Below are positions 47,975 to 60,651 of a stretch of 64,000 nucleotides of DNA, one piece after another; position 1 is the stretch's first letter; every line of letters starts with the position of its first letter. The notes beneath the pieces are model-generated. The model had not been told where the DNA came from. It saw nothing but the letters and a program-made list of their open reading frames with translations, and ran no database searches. Source of the DNA: Aphelidium insulamus. Lineage: Eukaryota; Aphelidiomycota; Aphelidea; Aphelidiaceae. The stretch is taken from the NCBI GenBank assembly GCA_036784855.1, contig JAZDSV010000011.1, forward strand, positions 186,001 through 250,000, read 5' to 3'. Position numbers and translations under genes: made by a program.

Positions 47975-48746
47975 TATCGACTTTGCATTGTCCACTGGAG
48001 CACCACTGACGCAGCTGGCCGTGGCTGCGTGCGAACAGGGATCTAGCGTGGAAATTCTGGAGCACATAAACTCGAGGTTGAGGGGAATATTCGAGACATC
48101 TTTGCAATACAGTCACGCCGCCGCATCCGCAGGTAGAATAGCAGTGCTAAAGTGGCTCAAAAGTGCCAACGCACCCTGGGATGCGGAAACGAGTGCCAGT
48201 GCAGCCAGAAACGGGCACCTGTCCGCCCTGCAATGGCTGAGGTCTGCAGACTGCCCGTGGGACACCGGCACCTGCAGCAAGGCGGCGCGCAATGGTCATT
48301 TGGAGTGCTTGGAGTGGGCTCATACCAATGGCTGTCCATGTAATCACGAGACTTGTGCTCATGCCGCCTCTAATGGGCACCTGGCAGTGCTGCAGTGGCT
48401 CCGCCGTCAGGGCTGTCCGTGGGACGACGCTACATGTCATGAAGCGGCACGAAACGGTCAACTGGATGTGCTCCAATGGGCAAAGGCCGCCGGTTGTCCG
48501 TGGAGTGCAGTCACTTGTGCAAATGCTGCACGCGGCGGCCACTTGTATATTCTACAGTGGCTGCATGCCAATGGCTGTCCCTGGAATGCATGTACTTGTT
48601 CAGCGGCCGCAAGTGGTGGCCACATGGCCGTGCTGCAGTGGCTAAGAGCGCACGGTTGCCCATGGGACAGTCACACTCGCATCAAGGCTCAAGCGCGCGG
48701 CCACTTGCACGTGGTTCAATGGGCGTGGGCCAATGGATGTCAGTAG

Positions 48747-49254
48747 AGTGGCGCGTTAATGGTTATTCAAAGACGATGATGATGATATTGAATGGTACAA
48801 GGTGAGGGTACATTAGCAAATATAAGCACAAAATGTATATATATATGCCGATATGTGTATGATGTCATCAAATGCGTTAAGGAGACAATTTATTTACCTT
48901 TGCGAGTATGTATGTACTAGTATTTAGTAGTACATTAGTATGTGTACAGATGGGTACGGGTGTTAGTCAATCTTATGTATCAATGTAAATACTCTGCAAA
49001 CAGCATGTAAATAGTAGTAGTACATTGGCTGACCATTTTCGCACACATAAATACATAATACAGCAGTGAATATTATCACAATGCAGCAAATTGCTCAGGC
49101 CATTGTTGATCGAACTCGCCAGCTGGGACGTTCTGGTCTGCCAATATAATTGTAAATAAAACGAATTTGTGGGAAAAAAAGCAGTGAACGAAACAACGGC
49201 AAACAGTGAACAGCCACCGTTTCACCCGCTGTACAGACACAGACAACACATATT
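48747..49254. other. Intergenic region, 48.7-49.3 kb
   Basis: About 500 bases, AT rich, with many short TAGTA/TATGTA direct repeats. No gene is seen. Confidence 0.5.
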
Positions 49255-49794
49255 ATGGCATTGGTGCAGCACACATTCACCTACTCGGCACCGCAGTCGC
49301 AGTTCCCGGAGGCGCCACGGTCTGTGCGCCTGGCTGGCAGTTTTGAACAGCCCACGGCGTGGAAGGCGTCGTACGAGATGCAGCGCCAGCCGGCCACGCC
49401 CGCACAACTGGCCGCAGACGGCATTAGCGGTCGGTACAGCGTGACGGTGCTGCTGCGCCCCGGCCAGACGCATCTCTACAAGTTTGTCGTGAATGACAGT
49501 GTGTGGGCGCTGGATCCCACGAAGGCCGTGCACCGTGAGCCGGACACGGGCTACGAGAACCACGTGCTGGAGCTGCCAGAGTCGGCGGCAGACAGTGCGC
49601 ACAATGTCGTGGGGGTGGCGGCGCCGGCCTCACTGAAGAACAGCTCACGCGGCAGTCTGACCACCATTGACGGGGCTACGGGCAAGGCGACGGCGCAGGA
49701 CGTCAATGCCACCGCGGACTCGCCGCGTCGGGGTGGCAAAATGGCTTCACTGCGGCGCCGGGCAAAGGCGGCCGTCGAGTGTGTCGTCATGTGA
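49255..49794 (+). CDS. CBM48/AMPK-beta-like glycogen-binding protein with CaaX box
   Basis: Single exon, 179 residues. Residues 5-100 fit the CBM48 domain of AMPK beta subunits and yeast Crp1/Mdg1: HTFTYSAPQ, RSVRLAGSFEQPTAW, then YSVTVLLRPGQTHLYKFVVNDSVWALDP and GYENHVLELP. The remainder is Ser/Ala-rich and ends in a basic stretch and CVVM, a CaaX box of the farnesylated type. No kinase-interacting AMPK C-terminal domain is present, so it is not a full AMPK beta. Inferred role: a glucan-binding protein attached to membranes by a prenyl group. Confidence 0.8.
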   Translation: MALVQHTFTYSAPQSQFPEAPRSVRLAGSFEQPTAWKASYEMQRQPATPAQLAADGISGRYSVTVLLRPGQTHLYKFVVNDSVWALDPTKAVHREPDTGYENHVLELPESAADSAHNVVGVAAPASLKNSSRGSLTTIDGATGKATAQDVNATADSPRRGGKMASLRRRAKAAVECVVM

Positions 49795-49958
49795 CTGTTT
49801 GGCCTGCATTACGCGTTCACTGCAATAGTTTAGTATTTATCATGATGCCTGTTGGGTTGCAGTTATAGTTCTTGTTGTACTAAATGGATACAGTTGATAC
49901 ATACTTACTTATCTACATATCTTCGTGACAACCACCGCCACGATCAGTCAGCACTGCC

Positions 49959-50984
49959 ATGGAGAGTCTGGATGACGCCAGGATGGCCGACATACTGCCC
50001 ATCACATTCTCATATCTCCCCGGACGCGGCGCGTACATCCGCGCAGTGTCACGCCTGTTCCGCGCCGTGTATGAACAGACGCACCCGACTACGTGGCGTA
50101 GGAATCACTTGGCCTCCATTGGGCAGACAGTGGAGGCAGTGCAGCACGCTCTCCAGTGTGGTGCCAACAAGGACGCGGTTATAAAATACGCCATGTCCTG
50201 TGGTGATACGGAGCTGGCCGAGTCCGTGATGTGTACCGGTGCACAGCTGACAGATGCCAAGCTGTACTACGCAGCTGCTCGCAATGGACATCTGGCTGCC
50301 GTTCAGTGGGTCCACGACAAGGGGCTGCCGTGGGACGAGTGGCTGTGCTCCAAGGCAGCGGAAGGCAGACACTGGGACATTGTTAGATGGGCGCGCCAGA
50401 ATGGGTGTCCGTGGAACTCGTGGACGTGTCGCGGTGCTGCCATCAGCGGTGACTTTGTCGAGCTGCAGTGGCTCAGGCAGCAGGGGTGTCCGTGGGACTG
50501 GGACACGTGTGCCGGTGCTGCTGGTGGCGGGCACTTGCACATTCTGCAGTGGTTGCGCGACAATGGGTGCCAGTGGAACAAGTGGACGTGCACATGCGCC
50601 GCCGAGAATGGCCACCTGGATATGCTGCGGTGGGCACGTGACAATGACTGTCCGTGGGATGAGTGGACGTGTGCGTACGCGGCGCAGAACGGACACCTGG
50701 CCGTGTTGCAGTGGGCGCGCAGCCGCGGTTGTCCCTGCGATGAAGAGACGTGTGTCAGGGCTGCACTCAACGGGCACCTGGATGTGCTGCAGTGGGCTCA
50801 CGGTAATGGATGCGCGTGGGACAGTAGGACATGCAGCAGTGCGGCATTAAATGGCCACCTGCAAGTGCTGCAGTGGGCGCGAGCTCACGGGTGTCCATGG
50901 GACCGAGAGACCACCGCGAAGGCCGCCACGAACGGGCACTTAGTGCTGCTAAAGTGGGCCCGCGAGAATGGTTGTCCAGAATAG
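49959..50984 (+). CDS. Cytosolic CPWD ankyrin-like repeat protein
   Basis: Single exon, 341 residues. It is the third local member of the CPWD family but has no signal peptide. Residues 1-40 (DILPITFSYLPGRGAYIRAVS) form an F-box-like helical start. From about residue 105 eight or nine 27-residue repeats follow, for example NGHLAVLQWARSRGCPCDEETC. It may recruit partners through the N-terminal motif, as F-box ankyrin proteins do, but this is inference. Confidence 0.85.
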   Translation: MESLDDARMADILPITFSYLPGRGAYIRAVSRLFRAVYEQTHPTTWRRNHLASIGQTVEAVQHALQCGANKDAVIKYAMSCGDTELAESVMCTGAQLTDAKLYYAAARNGHLAAVQWVHDKGLPWDEWLCSKAAEGRHWDIVRWARQNGCPWNSWTCRGAAISGDFVELQWLRQQGCPWDWDTCAGAAGGGHLHILQWLRDNGCQWNKWTCTCAAENGHLDMLRWARDNDCPWDEWTCAYAAQNGHLAVLQWARSRGCPCDEETCVRAALNGHLDVLQWAHGNGCAWDSRTCSSAALNGHLQVLQWARAHGCPWDRETTAKAATNGHLVLLKWARENGCPE

Positions 50985-51181
50985 TGCTTTTCTTTTTCTT
51001 CGTTTTTCTTCTTTCTGCAGTGTTCTGCTCGTTCCTTCCTTCTTATTTTCGTTCACTTGCTGTTCGCTTTTCTCTTTCTTCTTTTGCCGCCTCTCACGGT
51101 CCAGACTGCTTCTTGCCTTTCCATTTATCAGCTATGCACGCATTGCGCCCTTCAAACATGATTATTCAAACAACTTAATGA

Positions 51182-52408
51182 TCAAGTAATCTTTTTCCTG
51201 TACAGCCGCCAAAAGTATCTCATATTATGGAGTGGCAGTGGAGTGGCGGCCACCATCTGCTCCGTGTGCCGGAACCACTGGGCATTGCTGCTCTCTATCA
51301 GCTCCAATTGCCGTATACCGTCCAGCAGCCGGTGAACCATGACAGAGGTGCCAGAGGTGTTGCTGTTGTCCTCCGAGACACCAGCTGAAGTGTCAGATCG
51401 TACTGCCAGCTCTGAGAATGAGCCGGCACTCTCCACGCAGAGCAGCAGACACCCGGCCGGCATCAACTGCACCATCGACACCAGCATGGCCACGGTGGCG
51501 CGCTTCGACGAGGCAAATAGTTCGTTCAGTACAAACATGCAAGTGATGAGCTGGGAGCGCCGGAACTCGTCGCGGTATGGTGACTGGCAGCCATTGGCAT
51601 TACTGCTATTTAACTCTCCATCGCTGAACTCTGCCAGGATATCCGCTGCCAGCCACTCGACTGTGAGGTCGGGCGATGGACAGCGCGGCGGCATGTACTG
51701 CATGATTGCCGCCTGAGTGTCACGCCACTCTGCCGCCAGGTCAGACACGGTAATGTGCACGGCCGTGCCGGGAACCACACCCACCAACTCCCTGGCCTCA
51801 AACTCTGTCCAGGTCTCTTCGCGTGTACTGGAACTGTCTGTGTGGCTCGCTGGCCTCGCAACTGCCGCCTCATCACGCAAAAGCTGTCCCAGTGCCAACA
51901 GTTCGCTGCCGGGCCCCGCGCCCAGGCATAGTACACGTACCATCCGAGATGTAATGGATACAGAGTCCCCGTCCGCGGCGCCACTCTGCCCAAGTCGCCG
52001 CCGTCGCCGCCGGTCAAGTTCGGCAGTGCGCACGGCATGCCGCCCCGTAATCAAGTCACGCACCGCGTCAATGCCACCCAGCAGCTCCCGGTAGCACAGG
52101 GCACGCGTGGGCACGTAGTTGCAAAAGTACGCGCGCAGCAGAGACGCGTCGCGGAACACGGCCAGGTAGTCGCGGTCGGCAAAGTGTCGCTTCATGCGGC
52201 GCAGCGATGCCTTGAACGCGTCGGCGGCAATGTAGTCCGGCAACGTGTCGGCGGTACCGTCATTGTCCACATCGCCGTTGCCGGCACACAGCCGGCGTGC
52301 AACCGCGGTGACAGTGTCCAGAATGGCCGCCTCATGGCCACGGAGCTCAACCGCGGCCGCAGCAGCGAGGCGGCGCTTCAATGGCGGCGTCGTTGTCTTT
52401 GGCGCCAT
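51182..52408 (-). CDS. BMT6: BMT6-like 25S rRNA (uridine-N3) methyltransferase
   Basis: SAM-dependent methyltransferase for a uridine of the large-subunit rRNA, acting in the nucleolus. Single exon, 408 residues. The family block RAYFCNYVPTRALCYRELL (about 90-110) precedes the SAM motif RVLCLGAGPGSELLALG (about 160). A later acidic strand (VHITVSDLAAEW) and LITCMFVLNELFASSK complete the Rossmann fold. The N-terminus is basic and Ala-rich. The start codon is only 27 bases from the divergent FAN start. Confidence 0.82.
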   Translation of the reverse strand: MAPKTTTPPLKRRLAAAAAVELRGHEAAILDTVTAVARRLCAGNGDVDNDGTADTLPDYIAADAFKASLRRMKRHFADRDYLAVFRDASLLRAYFCNYVPTRALCYRELLGGIDAVRDLITGRHAVRTAELDRRRRRRLGQSGAADGDSVSITSRMVRVLCLGAGPGSELLALGQLLRDEAAVARPASHTDSSSTREETWTEFEARELVGVVPGTAVHITVSDLAAEWRDTQAAIMQYMPPRCPSPDLTVEWLAADILAEFSDGELNSSNANGCQSPYRDEFRRSQLITCMFVLNELFASSKRATVAMLVSMVQLMPAGCLLLCVESAGSFSELAVRSDTSAGVSEDNSNTSGTSVMVHRLLDGIRQLELIESSNAQWFRHTEQMVAATPLPLHNMRYFWRLYRKKIT

Positions 52409-52435
52409 TTGCTACTAGCAGAGTTTGCAGCCGCG

Positions 52436-56029
<3,594 letters not shown>

Positions 56030-56081
56030 AGTATTGAAGATTTTGCATCAACCAACTCTCAGTTTCTATTGTCCACAGCGA

Positions 56082-56549
56082 TCAGGCCGCGTCCGGCAAA
56101 TTCTCCTCTATGAACTTGAGCACACGTTGCTGCAACTCGCTCTTGATCTCGGCGGGTACGGTGGCTGCACGGCAGTTGAAAAGTTTGTGCAGGTGGCGTG
56201 CAGCGATACATACATCGTGCCATGGGAGTGATCTCTGCTACCAGCTCTTCCACGGTCATCTGCGCCGCCTGTCTGCCCTTCAGCACCTCTGCATCGTATC
56301 GTGAGCTATAGTGAGCCAGTGCTGACCCATGCGCACCGTTAATGTGCCGCTGTAGCTGGTCCCGCCAGCCACACTCGATCAGCTGTGCCCGCAATTGCTC
56401 CTTCATACTATGCACCACGAGACGGATCGTGAGCACGGATACCAACTGGAGGAACCGAGTATCACCCACCTCTCCTTCTGACCAGTCTCGAGCATCTTTT
56501 GGTTAATGGCCGACAGCATGGCCAGCTCCTGGTCGTCGTTGGCGCCCAT
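56082..56549 (-). CDS. ENY2: ENY2/Sus1, SAGA and TREX-2 subunit
   Basis: Small helical protein that couples transcription to mRNA export and belongs to the SAGA deubiquitinase module. It has three exons, with introns at about 56412-56473 and 56173-56220. The sequence runs INQKMLETGQKE, then KEQLRAQLIECGWRDQL, then MTVEELVAEITPMAR, then VPAEIKSELQQRVLKFIEE, the four helices of ENY2 in order. About 20 extra residues (GSALAHYSSRYDAEVLKG) sit between the second and third helices, where animal ENY2 has a short loop. The gene is convergent with FAN, with 52 bases between stops. Confidence 0.9.
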
Positions 56550-56659
56550 TTAATAATGTTGAATGCGCTTGATTAGAATTCACTCAACATAATTGCCAAC
56601 AATGCTGGCTATGGAGACAGCTCACCGTAAATTACATTGCACAAAAGTATTTTATGTGC

Positions 56660-57124
56660 CTAAAAGAGAAAAGTACGGCTGGAACGGGGCAAAACGTCTC
56701 CCTCATCAATGATCTGCGGCTTGCCCGATATGTCGTTGACAATTGCAAGGTACACTACAGATGCCGTGGCGTGATGGTCGGCCCACCTTGTACCTCTATC
56801 CAGAGCTTGCCTCTTGACTACATTCCGTCGATAATTTCTCTGTTTACATGCGGTCTTTCCCTGCTTTGTGTAGTTCAGCCACTTTGTCTCCACGACATAG
56901 AATGTGCATCCGTCCTCATCAGCGAAAACGATATCAAAATCTCCGGCAACACTGCCATCCAGCCGGTAGAATGCGCTATTGTATGCCACGGGTACCGGCA
57001 GCACAGTGGGACAGATCAGTTTGCGTGACATGGCAAGCACTTGTTCCTGCAGCAACAGCTCTCGCACCGCATCAGGATTCTTGTGTGTACCGCTGCTAAA
57101 GTGCCGAAATCTCAGCGTGTGCAT
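56660..57124 (-). CDS. Unrecognised protein with PD-(D/E)XK-nuclease-like motif
   Basis: Single exon, 154 residues. GDFDIVFADEDGCTFYVVETKW (about 60-80) has the spacing D...ExK of the PD-(D/E)XK nuclease fold, with a hydrophobic strand before E-T-K. After it come basic residues and a QALDRGTRW helix, which could be the Q motif seen in many such nucleases. There is no signal peptide or membrane segment, and I do not know the family. It could equally be a structural relative without activity. It lies between ENY2 and a repeat-rich stretch before COX15. Confidence 0.6.
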   Translation of the reverse strand: MHTLRFRHFSSGTHKNPDAVRELLLQEQVLAMSRKLICPTVLPVPVAYNSAFYRLDGSVAGDFDIVFADEDGCTFYVVETKWLNYTKQGKTACKQRNYRRNVVKRQALDRGTRWADHHATASVVYLAIVNDISGKPQIIDEGDVLPRSSRTFLF

Positions 57125-57533
57125 GACTTGTTTAGTGTTATAGTGTTATGGGGGTGTTATGGGCGCTTGCAACCGGAGGCACTTTTGCAGCCATGCGATT
57201 GGCCACAGGGAAATGAGCGTTTAGCAATGTATTGGACCACAACTGCGTCATGCAATCCAACCGCAAAGCTTGATGACCTTCGGTCTGGCGTCAATGACGT
57301 ACTTTCAATGTCTCCATCTACGTTAATATGGTGTAACTGTATCGCTCTATGAAGTCTCGCTATATTAAAATCTCGCTGTATTAAGTGTCGCTGTATTAAT
57401 TGTCGCTGTATTATTTGGGAATCGCCCTGTAATGCAGTATTCAGTGTATTAAGTGTCGCTGTGTTAAACAACGCTGTAATCAGGCTTGACGTCACGCGTT
57501 TGGCCACAGTATAATATTGTGCACTACGCGGCC
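57125..57533. other. Divergent intergenic region before COX15
   Basis: About 410 bases with no gene. It contains short degenerate direct repeats (listed separately) and likely promoters for two divergent genes. Confidence 0.5.
57353..57480. repeat. Degenerate short tandem repeat (GTCGCTGTATTAA type)
   Basis: Seven or eight imperfect copies of a 15-18 bp unit based on TCGCTGTATTAA, with spacing that varies, in intergenic DNA. Confidence 0.7.
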
Positions 57534-59227
57534 ATGCTTGCCACCACATCGCGCAAGATGCTGTGCTCGGCACTCACCCGAAGAGTCAGCGCTGTCGGTG
57601 TAGTCAATCTTAGCTCTTGGAATCGCGCTGCAACATATGCACCCATGCCACCGTTCGCTGGTCGCCCTGGTCGCGTTGGGGTCGCGGCACCCGGTCTCCG
57701 GCACACCTCACCTACTGCGCCCATATCGCCTCTACGCAGGAGCTTCTTCTCTGTGTATGGCACTGCTGCCCGCCAGATTAAAAATATCCCTCAAGCTGGC
57801 AACATTTCTACCTCTGCCGCTGCATCAGGTACTACTTCAACAACAGCAACAGCCGCCATAACCACTCATCGCGCCGTTGGCTGGTGGTTCCTCGGGACCG
57901 GGGCGCTGGTGTTTGGTATCGTTATCGTGGGCGGGTTGACGCGCCTCACAGAGAGCGGCTTATCCATGGTGGACTGGAGTCTGCTAGGTTCGCGGCCGCC
58001 TTCCACGCAAGAAGAGTGGCAGGCGTACTTTAAGAAATATCAGCAGTTCCCCGAGTATCAAATGTACGTGCATTCATTGCAATGTTGTATATATACACCT
58101 GCATATATCTACACTAGTGGCCACTTAGCTGTGCAATTCAGTCTTACAATGATAGAAATAACCGCGGGATGACGTTGGAAGAGTTCAAGAGCATTTTCTG
58201 GTTCGAATATATTCACCGCATGCTGGGCCGCTTCATTGGGGCCTTCTTTGTGGTTCCTGGCGTGTACTTTATATCACGCGGCATGGTTACACCCGCGATA
58301 CGCAACAGGATTGTGATTATTTCCACGCTCATTGGATGCCAGGTACAGTTGCTCGTTCATTTTATTACTCTAACGCCTCTGCAGGGCCTGCTTGGCTGGT
58401 ACATGGTCAAGTCGGGCTTGGATTCAAAGATTATCGAAAATAATGATGTGCCACGGGTTAGCCAGTACCGTCTGGCTGCCCACCTGGGATCCGCGTTCCT
58501 CATCTACATTGGTACCGTCATCACAGGTCTTGGAATATTGGCATCTACATCGGCACGCATGCCCTCAGTGGCCACTGCCAAGGTATTGCATTGTAAATAT
58601 TAATCATTTGGTCATTGACACCATTGTACAGGCTCTGGCCGCCCTGGGACAGAGCGCAGGATTTAAATCTTTCAAGTCGCTGACACACTCAACAACCGCG
58701 CTCGTCTTTACCACCGCCATATCAGGCAAGTGCTTAGTTGTAGAATACGATCGCGCCATTACATATACTGATGGTTCAGGCGCCTTCGTTGCCGGTTTGG
58801 ATGCCGGTCTGATCTACAACAGCTTTCCCAAAATGGCCGACAGGTGGATTCCGTCAGACCTACTGGCAATTCATCCACTTTGGCTCAACATATTTGAAAA
58901 TCCTACCACTGTGCAGTTTAACCACCGCCTACTGGTACGTAATATAAACCTGGTTGCAGATTAATAGATGTACTGAAATAGGCTATGACTACGTACGCCG
59001 CCGTGGTGGCATTGTGGATAAAGTCGCGCCGTCTGCCGCTACCGCCAAACATTCGTATGGCCACCACTGCTCTGCTGACTGTGGCCAGTTTGCAAGTGAC
59101 GCTCGGCATATCGACGCTGCTGTGGCTGGTCCCTGTCCCGCTGGCCGCTGCACACCAAGGCGGCTCACTAACACTGCTCACTGTGGCGCTGTGGCTGATG
59201 GACCTATTGAAGCGCGTTCCAAAGTAG
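57534..59227 (+). CDS. COX15: COX15, heme A synthase
   Basis: Mitochondrial inner-membrane enzyme that oxidises heme O to heme A for cytochrome c oxidase. Exons 57534-58063, 58156-58342, 58385-58582, 58632-58725, 58780-58934 and 58982-59227 give 469 residues. A long basic, Ser-rich presequence precedes [16 protein letters not shown]. Conserved heme histidines lie in [28 protein letters not shown] and QFNHRLL. It ends like animal COX15 ([12 protein letters not shown]). The fourth intron (58726-58779) is GC-AG with a perfect GCAAGT donor; this join restores [20 protein letters not shown]. Confidence 0.96.
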
Positions 59228-59346
59228 TTGTAAAATGGATACCCTAGCATTCATAGATACTAGCGCTATCCATTATTCGCTGAACACTACGAACATACTA
59301 TCGTAAACCACCCACTCTATTCCGCCGTCATATATGATGTAGCATC

Positions 59347-60409
59347 TCATGCGCAGTACGCTGCATACTCGTACTCGATGCCGAGCGCACTTAGTTTGCG
59401 CTTCAACTTGGCGTCCCGTCGCTGTAGGTTTTTTCGGTTGGCCGCCAGTTCCTCGTCCGTCTTGACCCGGTTGAACTTTGCGCGATAGAGCTTCTTCCAC
59501 GGCACCGCACGGAACTCCCGGTTGGCACCGACCCACAGCTTGGGGTGCACCTCGTCGGGCGTCAAAACCTTGCACTTGAGCATGTGGCCGAACAGCAGGT
59601 AGTTGTCCATGGTGTCGGCCACGATGCGGGCCACGTCGGCATCGGCGAATTCCAGGAACGCGTAGTGCTTGGAGTTGCCGGTCTTTTTGTTGCGCGACAG
59701 CCGCAGGCGAGTAACGTCGCCAAACTGCGAAAAGTAGTTGCGCATTTGCTCTTCGTAGAATCCGTGCGGTATGCGGCCCAGATATACCACGCCGTGCTTG
59801 TCTGCAGATGTTGCCGCCTCTGCCTTTTCCCCGCGCGGTGCCAGCAGTGAGGTCTTGGCCTTGATGGCTTTTTCCGTCGCGTCGTCCAGCTTGAGATCGA
59901 CGCGTTTTTTATCGCCATCGTGGCCATCATTATTGTCGTCGTCGCCGTACAGCTCGTCCTTGAACTTGAGAAGCTCCTGGTCGCCCTCGGCGTCAAACTC
60001 TTCATCGGAGCTGTTCTCGCCACCGTCGTCTGAGCTGTCCACAATGGCACTCGACGCGCCGTCACCGCTGCTTGTATTCACCGCGCATGGCTCTTCCTCA
60101 AATGGATCGGTTAGAGTGGTTGATGGCTGCATATCATTTAAAGCCACTACATCGTCCACCGCGGGCACATCCGGCTCAGCGGTAGCAGTGTCGCGTGCAG
60201 TAGGCGTTTGTCGGCGCTGCTTTCGCGGTGATGGATCTGCCTGCTTCTTCTGGCCCGCAGACGTGGTCATCTTTTGCGCGGCGGTACCTACATGCACATC
60301 ATTAGATATATTTGATGCATGGATATATGCATGTGTGTGTGTATGCACATATGACATGCTTGTACGCACGCTTCAAGGATGCTTTTGCGCGCGGCTTTGC
60401 GCTCGCCAT
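59347..60409 (-). CDS. NIFK: NIFK/Nop15-type nucleolar RRM protein
   Basis: RNA-binding ribosome-biogenesis factor of the nucleolus. Exons 60409-60370 and 60287-59347 give 326 residues. The first exon encodes only a basic start (MASAKPRAKASLKR); the second Met at 60270 would be the alternative. The N-terminal half is acidic and Ser-rich. One RRM lies at about 180-260 with GVVYLGRIPHGFYEEQMRNYFSQFG and KHYAFLEFADADVA. The family-specific tail follows (FRAVPWKKLYRAKFN, then a Lys/Arg coil). The Ki-67-interacting segment of animal NIFK is not evident. Confidence 0.9.
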
Positions 60410-60651
60410 TTTGCGCGTTTGATTATTTTTCTGAGGTCTCTTTCTGCAACCTTTCACTGCAACCTTTCACTGCCACAGTTTCTGCACTTATCTCTCACAC
60501 ACACACATACACACATTATATGTATGGTCCTTGACACACAATTGGATGCTTGTTTACAATAATTTTAAGAGACTCTTAGTTCAAGAGGGAATAAGGCAAG
60601 TTAGTTGATGATACACAGTCATTATATTACCGACAGACTGATAATTTGCGC

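Larger units (their letters stand above)
46991..48746 (+). pseudogene. CPWD ankyrin-like repeat gene split by a solo LTR
   Basis: Paralogue of the 45.2 kb gene. The 5' part (46991-47349) encodes a signal peptide (MIFRLAVIAAWLALTCRATA) and the same F-box-like region (SIPEYVTCTILGYCGPESAIF). The 3' part (47975-48746) holds about nine CPWD repeats and ends at a normal stop. Between them is a 620-bp insertion flanked by AGGAC on both sides. Without the insertion and one AGGAC copy the two parts are in frame, and the junction aligns with the intact paralogue. Neither part has another stop or frameshift, so the hit looks recent. As it stands the first part runs into stops inside the insertion. Confidence 0.88.
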
